Below are positions 18,150-26,429 of a DNA stretch of 64,000 bases, piece by piece. Numbering within the stretch: the stretch's first letter is position 1; each line of letters begins with the position of its first letter. The DNA comes from CAYPNF01 sp964411985. GTDB lineage: Bacteria; Verrucomicrobiota; Verrucomicrobiia; Limisphaerales; J093. Made by a program: the position numbers and the translations under genes. A model generated the notes under the pieces. The model saw nothing but the letters and a program-made list of their open reading frames with translations, did not search any database and was not told the origin of the DNA. The stretch covers positions 1-64,000 of the forward strand of contig CAYPNF010000009.1 of assembly GCA_964411985.1 (NCBI GenBank). The letters run 5' to 3'.

Positions 18150-18183
18150 CTGTCCCCTTCCGAGAATCCCAACAGGGGGACAG
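18150..18183. repeat. GGGGACAG hairpin between alpha-galactosidase and kinase genes
   Basis: CTGTCCCC (18150-18157) and GGGGACAG (18176-18183) form a perfect 8-base-pair stem with an 18-base loop. It lies 12 bases beyond the stop codon of the alpha-galactosidase gene and could act as a 3' structure. The core is the same as in the repeat fields at 13.0-13.4, 35.3-35.5 and 36.8-36.9 kb. Confidence 0.65.
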
Positions 18184-18194
18184 TGGAGACGGTG

Positions 18195-20705
18195 TCAGCG
18201 CCGTTGGTAGGTAATCCAAGCGGAGCCGGGACGCTCAGCGATGGGGACGAGAAGCCCTTTCTCCACCAGTAGACGCCCCTCGAACTCCTGAGGTTTCTCT
18301 TCATCAAGGTTCCGCACGAGGTAAATCGCCTCGGGATCAAGGCCTTGGAGGCGAAGCCGGGCTGATTCATAGACGCACTCCTGGCGTCGGTACGCTTGAA
18401 TGGCCCCTCGACCTTCCTCGGGACGATGAAATTGCCAAGCAATCCAGGAGTCTTTCGTGAGGCTGTAAGGGGTAAGAGGATAGTAGTCCCCGTAGAATTC
18501 CTGGGAGATTTGGCGCCATTGGCTCAACACGCCTCGCAACATGCGATAATCAAGCGTCTTGTCGCGTAGGTCCCAGCATCCAATCACTCCTGAGCACATG
18601 GAACTGCGAAGGGTGTAGACATCAAGGGCCTTCGTTCCGGTTCCGAAGAAGGGGAGCCAAAAGGCGTGGCCGTAGGTGTGTCCCTGCTGGCCGATCGGTT
18701 CAAAAATGTAGTCGCTCCGGAGCATCGGCACGGAACGGCGCATGGTTTCGAGGTCGTTCCGATGTCCTCCTGAAGCGCAGGAGTCGATGAGGAGGTTTGG
18801 GTTCTTTTTGAGCAGTGCATCCCAATAGGCCAGATACCCCACCACGTAGCGATTCTCGGTGATCCCTTGGCGGTTCTCGGCATCGTTGTTTCGCCAGAAA
18901 CCGAGCGGCCCTATGTTGTAATCTTGGCGATAGAGGTCGATGCCCTGCGACTTCAGCAGACCGTCGACGTGATCGGTGACCCATTGCAGGGCTTCGGGAT
19001 TCCCCAAGTTCAATAACCGGTCGCCGCCGGTCTGGTTGGGAGAGGATTTCAGGAGCCACTCCGGGTGTTTATCCGAGAGCCACGTATTGGGTGCGACGCG
19101 CTCTGGTTCGAACCAGACGATGATCTTCACCTCTTTTGGGTGAGCATGGTCGCTGACCGCCCTCAGCCCGCGAGGAAACCGCGTCTCATCCACCTCCCAC
19201 GTTCCGGTCTTGGGCCAGCTTCCGTCGCACTTGTACCACCCCGCATCCATCCACCAATAATCCGGTTTCATGCCTTCTTCGATATAACGGTCGATGAACA
19301 TCTTCTGGCTCGCCTCATCCGCCTTGGTCATTTCGGCGTATTGATGAGAGCTGCATGGGGTAAAGATGGGCTGCGGCAACCGCCCTCCTGGCCGAGGGAG
19401 GTTGTGAGCGATCATCCAGCGGCGCCAGAGATTCTGGGATCGGATCCAGTCGCCATTGTGGAACTGCAGAACGATCAAGGGGGTTCGCACTTCCTCCTTG
19501 GGGTGAAGCTGGAACCGGGTCCTTTCTTGTCCGGCATTGATCCGTAAGCCCGTTGCGCTGTCGCGAGCGAGTTCGGCCGCCCACTGACCCGGCCAGCCGA
19601 CGGCGACGATGACCCCACTACCTGGCGCTACAACGTTGAAATAAGGGAAGGTCGTGCTGCAGGGACGCCCATCCACGGAAGCGAGCCGTTTCTGTGTGCC
19701 TGGCCCCAGGGGGATTTCGAGTGGTTCGAGGTCTTTCGCCTCCACCGTAGTACCGCGGGAGTGGTGGAGCAGGAACTCGCCGGATCGCCCCCTCTGAAGC
19801 TCCGTATCCAGCCCCTTGAGGTTCTCGATCAGCGCCGAGTCCTGTTCGCCCATGTTTACCAGATAAACTGTCCATTCCACCGTAGGGAAGTCGTTGTATG
19901 CGAGGCCTTCGCACCGAGCCACCAAGCCCGATGCCGGATCGCTATAGGTGACTCGATGCTCAGTCCTTGCTTCATCCAGCTTCCGATGGGACCTTTCCAC
20001 CTTCCAGTTCCTGACCAGTTCTGCGAAGGGCTTGCCCCCATAGTTGAAGGAAAAGGGGGGTTCGAGCCCAAAGTCTTGTTCGCGGTCCTCGGCGAAGGGC
20101 AGATCTCCTAACCACAGCGTGCTGCCATCACGCATGAGCACCTGGGCATCCGCCCAGTCGGCCTGATCGCATGAGATTCCGTCGCCGGCGTCGCCGACCT
20201 CCAGAATGAACTCGGAGGCCCCATTCAAGTCGACTTTCACCGGAATGGCAGGGCGCCCCTCGCGAATGATCTCGGACTGGAAAGCTTGTTTTCCGGTGAC
20301 ACTCACTGAAAAGACGACACTGCCCTTGCCCCCGGCTGTTCCGACCGTGTCGGAGTTGGAGTCCACACCCACAAAGGCGCGGAAAACATCTCCGGGGCCG
20401 GCCAGTTTGACCATGACTTTGCTTTTAGCATGGCAGTACAAGCCGCGGGTGTAAGCTTGGCCGCTGATGACCATGGGTTGTCCGGCGCGGGAGTTGCGCT
20501 GGACGGGATCATTGTTCTCTACGACCACCAGTTCAGGCCGGGCCTTTTGAGCCGTTTGTCTCCCCTCCAGTTTGGCTTGCGCCCACCGCGAAGCCCGGTC
20601 CATTTCTACGGCAGTGGGGCGAAGGGCTTGCCCCCAAACCACGCTGGTTTCCAGCGCCAACGTCATCAAGAACAGGACCCGAACCGTGCGCAGAGTTGTT
20701 TGCAT
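18195..20705 (-). CDS. GH36-type alpha-galactosidase with NPCBM domain
   Basis: Secreted 836-residue alpha-galactosidase. A signal peptide (to about residue 25, ending VVWGQ) precedes an NPCBM carbohydrate-binding domain (about 56-200, with GQAYTRGLYCHAKSKV and FVGVDSN). The GH36 supersandwich follows, then the barrel with PDYWWMDAGWY, KIIVWFEPERV, the nucleophile Asp in LYRQDYNIGP (D595) and the acid/base Asp in MLRSDYIFEP (D665), after the DSCASGGHRNDLET loop. A C-terminal beta domain ends the protein. It should remove terminal alpha-galactose from galactomannan or similar plant glycans. The start Met lies 93 bases from the divergent GH78 gene, so the two may share control. Confidence 0.94.
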   Translation of the reverse strand: MQTTLRTVRVLFLMTLALETSVVWGQALRPTAVEMDRASRWAQAKLEGRQTAQKARPELVVVENNDPVQRNSRAGQPMVISGQAYTRGLYCHAKSKVMVKLAGPGDVFRAFVGVDSNSDTVGTAGGKGSVVFSVSVTGKQAFQSEIIREGRPAIPVKVDLNGASEFILEVGDAGDGISCDQADWADAQVLMRDGSTLWLGDLPFAEDREQDFGLEPPFSFNYGGKPFAELVRNWKVERSHRKLDEARTEHRVTYSDPASGLVARCEGLAYNDFPTVEWTVYLVNMGEQDSALIENLKGLDTELQRGRSGEFLLHHSRGTTVEAKDLEPLEIPLGPGTQKRLASVDGRPCSTTFPYFNVVAPGSGVIVAVGWPGQWAAELARDSATGLRINAGQERTRFQLHPKEEVRTPLIVLQFHNGDWIRSQNLWRRWMIAHNLPRPGGRLPQPIFTPCSSHQYAEMTKADEASQKMFIDRYIEEGMKPDYWWMDAGWYKCDGSWPKTGTWEVDETRFPRGLRAVSDHAHPKEVKIIVWFEPERVAPNTWLSDKHPEWLLKSSPNQTGGDRLLNLGNPEALQWVTDHVDGLLKSQGIDLYRQDYNIGPLGFWRNNDAENRQGITENRYVVGYLAYWDALLKKNPNLLIDSCASGGHRNDLETMRRSVPMLRSDYIFEPIGQQGHTYGHAFWLPFFGTGTKALDVYTLRSSMCSGVIGCWDLRDKTLDYRMLRGVLSQWRQISQEFYGDYYPLTPYSLTKDSWIAWQFHRPEEGRGAIQAYRRQECVYESARLRLQGLDPEAIYLVRNLDEEKPQEFEGRLLVEKGLLVPIAERPGSAWITYQRR

Positions 20706-20798
20706 GCCTTTCTCGTTACCAGACCCTTGCTCCGGTTACCAAGCCCTTTTTGTTTTCCTCGCATCCCCCGGTGTTGATCCATAGAGTACCCTGAGATC
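20706..20798. promoter_or_regulatory. Divergent promoter region between GH36 and GH78 genes
   Basis: This 93-base gap must carry both promoters. It contains a direct repeat GTTACCA at 20715-20721 and 20735-20741, start to start 20 bases, about two helical turns, which could be a regulator site. I see no convincing -35/-10 pair. Confidence 0.3.
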
Positions 20799-23732
20799 AT
20801 GAGAACTGTAAGAAACTGGATCCTTCCCGTCCGTCTGGCAGGTTTTGGACCTTCGCGGCCGTTGAGCCTGACACGGCTGCTGCTCGCCGGTCTCCTGTCC
20901 ATTCTGCTTCAGCCCTGTTCCTGGGCGTCTTTGCAGGTTACGGCATTGCGATGCGAGTATCTCGAGAATCCGATGGGGGTGGAGGATCCCGCTCCAAGAC
21001 TTAGCTGGAAACTCACCTCGAAGATGCGTGGTGCGCGGCAGACGGCCTACCAGATTCTGGTCGCGTCCACCGCCAAGAAGCTCAAGGGCAACCATGGGGA
21101 TCTCTGGGACAGCGGACGGGTGACCAGCGATGAGACCGTGAACATTCCCTACGCGGGAAAGCCCCTTCCTTCCGGCCAGGCCTGTTTCTGGAAAGTTCAG
21201 GTATGGGACCAGGCGGATCAGACGGTGAAGTGGTCCGAACCGGCGCAGTGGTCCATGGGGCTGCTTCACCCGCAAGATTGGAAAGGGCGTTGGATCAGCT
21301 ACCGCGACACCTCCCCTGTCCACGCAAGCCGTGAGCAACTCTACCTTCCGCCCACACAGATGTATCGGAAAGACTTTAAGGCTCGAAAGAACGTCGCGCG
21401 CGCAACCGTCTACGCCTCGGCTTTGGGGATTTACGATCTCTATCTCAACGGGCAGAGGGCGAGTGAATCTCTCTTCTCCCCGGGTTGGTCCGATTATCTG
21501 CGCCGGGTCTACTACAACGTATTCGACGTGACTGACCTTTTGAAGAAAGGCGAAAATACCATCGGTAGTGTCGTGGCCGACGGCTGGTATGCAGGCTATG
21601 TGGGATACGGTCTGCTGGTCGGGTACGGCCCCAACAAGGCCGGGCGTTGTTTCTATGGCAAAACTCCGGCGTTCCTAGCGCAGCTCGACGTAGAATACAC
21701 CGACGGCTCGCATGAGCTCATCGTGACGGACAATACCTGGAAGACCTCCAACTTGGGACCCTGGCGTGAAGCGGACCTGATCATGGGGGAAACCTACGAT
21801 GCTCGCATGGAGCAACCAGGATGGTGTCGACCTGCCTTCCCGGCGAAAGACTGGCAAGCGGCAATCTACGCCGAGGAAAACGGCAGCAGTCGGGCGGTCT
21901 TCTCCGACACCACCGGAAATCGGGAGGTGGAGCTTGGCTTCGTGAAACCTCCCCAACTCCAGGCCTATCCCACCCAGCCCATTCGCGTGATTCAAGAACT
22001 TCCGGCCCAGGCCATGATCGAATCCAAACCCGGCGTCTATATCTTTGACCTGGGGCGCAATTTTGCCGGCATGATCCGCCTGAATGTAGCCGGCCCAGCG
22101 GGGACTCGCATCCAGGTCCGGTACGGGGAGATGCTCCACCCAGACGGACGCCTCATGACCGAGAACCTGCGCCGCGCTCGTGCCACGGATACGTACATCC
22201 TGCGCGGAGACTCACAGGGCGAGGTTTGGACGCCACGGTTTACCTATCATGGCTTCCAATACGTGGAACTTTCAGGACTTGGATACAAGCCCGGCAAGGA
22301 AGCGGTGACGGGTCTGGTGGCACACTCGGACACGCCTTTGACCTCCCGGTTTGAATGTTCGGATACCACGGTCAATCAGCTCTTTCGCAATATTCTCACC
22401 ACGCAACGCGCTAATTTTGTGGAAATCCCCACCGATTGCCCGCAGCGAGATGAACGGTTGGGCTGGATGGGCGACGCGCAGGTCTATGTTCGCACCGCGA
22501 CTTTCAACGCCGATGTGGCCGCGTTCTTCACCAAGTGGATGTATGACGTTGAGGAAGCCCAGCGCCCCTTCGGCGCTTACCCGGACTATTGCCCCTACCC
22601 CATGTCGCACGGCGAGCCGGGCAAGACCTTTGGCACGGCATGGATGGACGCCGGGATCATTTGCCCTTGGACCATTCATCGAGTGTACGGAGACACGCGA
22701 ATCCTGGAGCGCCATTGGAACTCCATGACGCGCTTCATGGAATTCCGTCAGACATCCAGCCCAAATCGCCTGGGGGTTTCCATCGGCAATCCGTGGGGCG
22801 ATTGGCTTTCGCTGAACCAGGTTACCCCGGTGGAATACGTGGACATCTGCTACTTCGCCCTCACTGCCCGGCAGATGTCCGAGATGGCGGCTGCCTTGAA
22901 CAAGCCTATCGAAGTCGCCAAATATGACCGCCTTTTTAAGGAGATTCAGGCTGCCTATACCAAGGAATATGTGCAACCGGACGGCACGCTCAAGATCGAG
23001 ACTCAAACCGCCTGCGTGCTCGCCCTATGGGTCGGGCTGATCCCCGAATCGGGCGTGGCCAAGGTGGCTGCTCAACTTGTGGCCAACATCGAGAAGAACG
23101 ACGGGCGCATGGCCACCGGCTTTCTTGGCACCAAACCCTTACTGACGGTCCTGACCCGTACCGGGCACCATGACCTCGCGGTGCGGCTCTTCCAAAGCAG
23201 AGAGTTCCCCTCGTGGTGTTATGAAGTCGTGAACGGTGCCACGAGTGTCTGGGAGCGTTGGGATAGTTACACGAAGGAAGACGGGTTTGGCCGGCATAAC
23301 GCCGCCATGAACTCATTCAGCCACTACTCCTTCGGCGCCGTTTGCGAGTGGATGTTCCAATCACTCGCAGGCATGGATACGGACGGCCCCGGCTACAAGC
23401 GGATCGTGATCCGTCCTGGCCCCCCCAAGTTCGGCGACGGCAAGGATTTCAGGGGCATCGACTGGGTGAGGGCCTCGTACGATTCCATTCGTGGTCCCAT
23501 TCGCGCGGAATGGCGCAGGGGACAGAAGCGCTTCGAGCTTCATGTCACCGTTCCTCCGGGAAGCACCGCCACGGTTTATGTGCCAGCGCTCGCGCCCGAG
23601 TCGATCACTGAAGGCACCCGACGTCTCGATCAGTCCCCTGGGGTGCGATACCTCCACATGGAGAATGACCATGCCATACTGCAACTGGAATCGGGAGACT
23701 ACGAGTTCGCGAGCGTGGTAGCAGACTGGTGA
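20799..23732 (+). CDS. GH78 alpha-L-rhamnosidase
   Basis: Secreted 977-residue inverting rhamnosidase for rhamnogalacturonan, glycosides or other rhamnose-bearing glycans. The N-terminal 45 residues form a long signal peptide ending LQPCSWA. The family layout is then present: an N-terminal Fn3-like domain (LRCEYLENPMGVEDPAPRLSW), a beta-sandwich with YASALGIYDLYLNGQR, a second sandwich (PGVYIFDLGRNFAGMIRL), and the (alpha/alpha)6 barrel starting EIPTDCPQRDERLGWMGDAQ, where the catalytic acid lies near residue 550. Later barrel motifs are MNSFSHYSFGAVCEWMF and YKRIVIRPGPP. The final beta domain carries VPPGSTATVYVP. It is divergent from the alpha-galactosidase gene. Confidence 0.95.
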   Translation: MRTVRNWILPVRLAGFGPSRPLSLTRLLLAGLLSILLQPCSWASLQVTALRCEYLENPMGVEDPAPRLSWKLTSKMRGARQTAYQILVASTAKKLKGNHGDLWDSGRVTSDETVNIPYAGKPLPSGQACFWKVQVWDQADQTVKWSEPAQWSMGLLHPQDWKGRWISYRDTSPVHASREQLYLPPTQMYRKDFKARKNVARATVYASALGIYDLYLNGQRASESLFSPGWSDYLRRVYYNVFDVTDLLKKGENTIGSVVADGWYAGYVGYGLLVGYGPNKAGRCFYGKTPAFLAQLDVEYTDGSHELIVTDNTWKTSNLGPWREADLIMGETYDARMEQPGWCRPAFPAKDWQAAIYAEENGSSRAVFSDTTGNREVELGFVKPPQLQAYPTQPIRVIQELPAQAMIESKPGVYIFDLGRNFAGMIRLNVAGPAGTRIQVRYGEMLHPDGRLMTENLRRARATDTYILRGDSQGEVWTPRFTYHGFQYVELSGLGYKPGKEAVTGLVAHSDTPLTSRFECSDTTVNQLFRNILTTQRANFVEIPTDCPQRDERLGWMGDAQVYVRTATFNADVAAFFTKWMYDVEEAQRPFGAYPDYCPYPMSHGEPGKTFGTAWMDAGIICPWTIHRVYGDTRILERHWNSMTRFMEFRQTSSPNRLGVSIGNPWGDWLSLNQVTPVEYVDICYFALTARQMSEMAAALNKPIEVAKYDRLFKEIQAAYTKEYVQPDGTLKIETQTACVLALWVGLIPESGVAKVAAQLVANIEKNDGRMATGFLGTKPLLTVLTRTGHHDLAVRLFQSREFPSWCYEVVNGATSVWERWDSYTKEDGFGRHNAAMNSFSHYSFGAVCEWMFQSLAGMDTDGPGYKRIVIRPGPPKFGDGKDFRGIDWVRASYDSIRGPIRAEWRRGQKRFELHVTVPPGSTATVYVPALAPESITEGTRRLDQSPGVRYLHMENDHAILQLESGDYEFASVVADW

Positions 23733-23841
23733 TCAAGTTCCCTGCGGTCTGTCCCAGAGCCAGAAAAACTCAAAGGGATCCGATGTGTGGCTAAACGCTC
23801 CTTGCGCACATCCTCCAGCCTGACCTTGGGCCACGGGATTC

Positions 23842-23925
23842 TGACAGGATGTACAGGATTTGCAGGATGGGATTTTTGATGCGGGTGGATGCTCGCGTCT
23901 CATCCTGCCCATCCTGTTCATCCCG
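23842..23925. repeat. ACAGGAT inverted-repeat array, copy 1
   Basis: Left arm 23842-23872 is a run of 9-base units (ACAGGATGT, ACAGGATTT, GCAGGATGG, GAT). Right arm 23901-23925 is the reverse complement type (CATCCTGCC, CATCCTGTT, CATCCCGTC). The arms can pair to a long imperfect hairpin with a loop of about 28 bases. It lies between the GH78 gene and the convergent GxxExxY gene and might also end transcription there. The remaining sequence of the 268-base gap shows no gene. Confidence 0.8.
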
Positions 23926-23983
23926 TCATACCTCCCCATTGAGTCCTTGGCGAACATGAAGAGTGCCCCCTGTGCCTGGTGAG

Positions 23984-24010
23984 GACAGGATTTACAGCAG
24001 TTACAGGATG
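23984..24010. repeat. ACAGGAT units overlapping the end of the GxxExxY gene
   Basis: Three further 9-base units (ACAGGATTT, ACAGCAGTT, ACAGGATGA). The last unit supplies the final codons and the stop of the GxxExxY gene: reading the minus strand, ATC CTG TAA encodes Ile-Leu-stop. Confidence 0.8.
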
Positions 24011-24402
24011 AAGTCTTTGGGTAAAGGTTTGGGGCGATACGTCTTGGATTTGCGTTTGAACTCCAGTCGTTCCGCGCCGAAATTCAGCAGCAGACCAATC
24101 TCAATCCCGGTGGCGGTCAGGTAATTCACCAACTGCACCTCATTCGCAAGCACGAGTGCCTGATTGGCCTTCAATTCCAGTAACACCCGGTCTTCCACGA
24201 GCATGTCCGCCGAGAATTCGCCCACAATGATGTCCTCGTAGTGAACCGCGATGGGCTTTTGACACTTGACCGCTAGTCCCGACTTGGCCAACTCGTACGC
24301 CAGAGCTTTTTGGTATACGGCTTCCAGGAAGCCTGGTCCGAGCGTAGAGTGGACTTTCATCGCACAGCCAATAACCCTCTCCGTGAGTTCTTGATCCTCC
24401 AT
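24001..24402 (-). CDS. GxxExxY family protein
   Basis: A 133-residue protein of the GxxExxY family (TIGR04256-type), biochemical function unknown. The signature is LGPGFLEAVYQKALAYELA. Other conserved parts are TERVIGCAMKVHSTLGPG, VGEFSADMLVEDRVLLELKA and NYLTATGIEIGLLLNFG. The C-terminal fold with the LLELKA strand recalls PD-(D/E)xK nuclease-like proteins. I place the start at 24402 (MEDQELTER) because GGAGG lies 8 bases upstream; a GTG at 24417 would add five residues. The gene is bracketed on both sides by ACAGGAT inverted repeats and its last codons come from the repeat itself, an arrangement I remember from other genomes, where such proteins end in NPVNPV-type tails. Confidence 0.9.
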   Translation of the reverse strand: MEDQELTERVIGCAMKVHSTLGPGFLEAVYQKALAYELAKSGLAVKCQKPIAVHYEDIIVGEFSADMLVEDRVLLELKANQALVLANEVQLVNYLTATGIEIGLLLNFGAERLEFKRKSKTYRPKPLPKDFIL

Positions 24403-24494
24403 TGCACCAGCCTCCACAACTTTCTGGCGCTCAGAATATCGACGCTCGACTAGATTCGTCCACCGAAAAGTAAATCCGTTGGGGACGGGGGTGG

Positions 24495-24580
24495 GACAGG
24501 ATGCACAGGATTCTACAGGATGAGACTCAATGGAATCGGTTCATTTCCGCTTTATCCTGTCCATCCTGTTCATCCTGTCC
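24495..24580. repeat. ACAGGAT inverted-repeat array, copy 2
   Basis: Left arm 24495-24522 (ACAGGATGC, ACAGGATTCT, ACAGGATGA) and right arm 24554-24580 (ATCCTGTCC, ATCCTGTTC, ATCCTGTCC) are inverted relative to each other with about 31 bases between. This mirrors copy 1 on the other side of the GxxExxY gene. It lies 93 bases upstream of that gene and 11 bases beyond the stop of the symporter gene. Confidence 0.8.
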
Positions 24581-24590
24581 CACCCGAGGC

Positions 24591-26408
24591 TCAACGCTGC
24601 GGTTTGTCCCAGAGCCGGTTGATGACCCAGAGCAGGATGAAGCCGCAGACCACGAAGACGGCGGTGAGCGCCAGGGCCATGCCAGTCCGGCCGTACAAAA
24701 AATTGCCCACGGCAAACAAGGACGACCAAACAACGGCGCATCCGGAGCTCCAGCCGACGAGGGCGAGGGGGATGTTCTCGTGCGTGGCGGCGGCTTCGGC
24801 CTCCGAAATGCCGGCTTCTTCACGGACCCGACGCCAACCCGGCCCGAAAGGACGCACTTTCCGGTAGAAGTCGATCAACACTTTACGATCGTTCTGCGGA
24901 CCAAGGAAAGCGGTCAGGATCCAGCACACCGAGGTGAATGCAATGGTGACGAGTAGCGCCTGATAGGTTGAGAGGTTGAGCACGGCCTGCTTTTTCAGCA
25001 CCAACAGGACGGCGGAGATGCCAAACGAGCTGACCATGGCCGCCACTTCGCACCAGGCGGTGATGCGCCACCAGAACCAGCGTAGCAGGTAAAGCAGGCC
25101 CGTGCCCGCCCCGATCTGGAGGATGAGGTCGAAACTATCCTTGGCGGAATCCATCAAGTAGACCGTGCCCGAGGAGGCTAAGAACAGGAAGATGGTGGTG
25201 AGCCTCCCCACGAGCACGTAATGCTTTTCATCGGCGCCCTTGCGCACAAAGCGTTGGTAAAAGTCGTGCACCAGGTAGGAGGATCCCCAGTTGAGGTGCG
25301 TGAGAATGGTGGAGGAATTCGCCGCGATCAGGCCGCCCACCATCAAACCTATGAACCCCACCGGCAGGAACTTGAGCATCGCCGGGTAGGCGATATCATG
25401 TCCGAGCAGGGTGGGGTCGAGGTTAGGAAAGGCCTTCTGGATGTCCGAAAGCTGCGGATAGACCAGCAGCGAGCAGAGCCCGACGAGGATCCACGGCCAG
25501 GGACGCAGGACGTAGTGAGCCAAGTTGAAGAAGAGGACCGCGCCCAAGGAGTCTTTTTCGGACTTGGACGCCAGCATGCGTTGAGCGATGTAGCTGCCAC
25601 CGCCCGGTTCCGCCCCGGGATACCACGTGGCCCACCATTGGACGGCGATGGGCATGACGAATACCGCCACCGCGATATCCCAGTTGTTCGTGAAGTCCGG
25701 CAGGATATTCAGGTATTCAATCATCGATTTGCCATCAGGACTTGCCATCGGCGAGGATAGTTTCTGGACCAGGACGTCGAGCCCGCCCACTTGCTTCACT
25801 GCGAAATAGGCGGCGGCGGTCACGGCGGTCATCTTGATGAAGAACTGGATCATATCGATCACCAGCACGCCCCAGAGACCTGAATGTGCCGCAAAAGCGA
25901 CGTTCAGGAGGCCTACCATCGTGAGTGTCTGCCAGCGAGGCAGGCCGAAGAGGACATTGGCGATCTTGCAGGCGGCGAGGTTGACGGACGCCATGATGAC
26001 GCAGTTGAAGAACAGGCCCAGATAGATCGATCGGAAACCACGTACGACACTGGCCGCTTTTCCCGAGTAGCGGATCTCATAAAACTCCAGGTCGGTCATC
26101 ACCTCAGAGCGGCGCCATAGCCGCGCGTAGAAGAAGACGGTCGCCATGCCGGTGAGCACAAAGGCCCACCAGACCCAGTTCCCCGCCACGCCGTTGCGTC
26201 GCACGATATCCGTCACCAGGTTCGGCGTGTCGCTGCTGAAGGTGGTGGCCACCATCGATAGTCCCGCCAGCCACCAAGGGACCGAGCGCCCGGAGGCGAA
26301 GAACTCCGAGGTGTTCTTTCCGGCCCGCTTGCCAAAGAACAAGGCAGGGACAAAACAAACGAGCAACGATGCCAATACAATCAGCCAGTCGACAAGTTGG
26401 AGTTTCAT
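24591..26408 (-). CDS. Sodium:solute symporter (SSS family)
   Basis: A 605-residue inner-membrane Na+-coupled transporter with about 13-14 hydrophobic helices. The N-terminus reads WLIVLASLLVCFVPALFFGK and KNTSEFFASGRSVPWWLAG, the family signature with the FxAGR-like loop. LSMVATTFSSDTPNLVTD follows in helix 2, where family members bind sodium. SSS proteins of this type in polysaccharide degraders usually carry sugars or sialic-acid-like compounds; here the substrate is likely a sugar from the nearby glycosidases, which is inference. It is 21 bases downstream of the DUF5107 gene, so the two are probably co-transcribed. Confidence 0.9.
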   Translation of the reverse strand: MKLQLVDWLIVLASLLVCFVPALFFGKRAGKNTSEFFASGRSVPWWLAGLSMVATTFSSDTPNLVTDIVRRNGVAGNWVWWAFVLTGMATVFFYARLWRRSEVMTDLEFYEIRYSGKAASVVRGFRSIYLGLFFNCVIMASVNLAACKIANVLFGLPRWQTLTMVGLLNVAFAAHSGLWGVLVIDMIQFFIKMTAVTAAAYFAVKQVGGLDVLVQKLSSPMASPDGKSMIEYLNILPDFTNNWDIAVAVFVMPIAVQWWATWYPGAEPGGGSYIAQRMLASKSEKDSLGAVLFFNLAHYVLRPWPWILVGLCSLLVYPQLSDIQKAFPNLDPTLLGHDIAYPAMLKFLPVGFIGLMVGGLIAANSSTILTHLNWGSSYLVHDFYQRFVRKGADEKHYVLVGRLTTIFLFLASSGTVYLMDSAKDSFDLILQIGAGTGLLYLLRWFWWRITAWCEVAAMVSSFGISAVLLVLKKQAVLNLSTYQALLVTIAFTSVCWILTAFLGPQNDRKVLIDFYRKVRPFGPGWRRVREEAGISEAEAAATHENIPLALVGWSSGCAVVWSSLFAVGNFLYGRTGMALALTAVFVVCGFILLWVINRLWDKPQR

Positions 26409-26429
26409 TGGATGGTGAACATCGATCGG

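Noticed and set aside
23842..24580. CRISPR array
   Set aside because: The repeats are contiguous 9-base units in inverted arms without unique spacers, and there are no cas genes.
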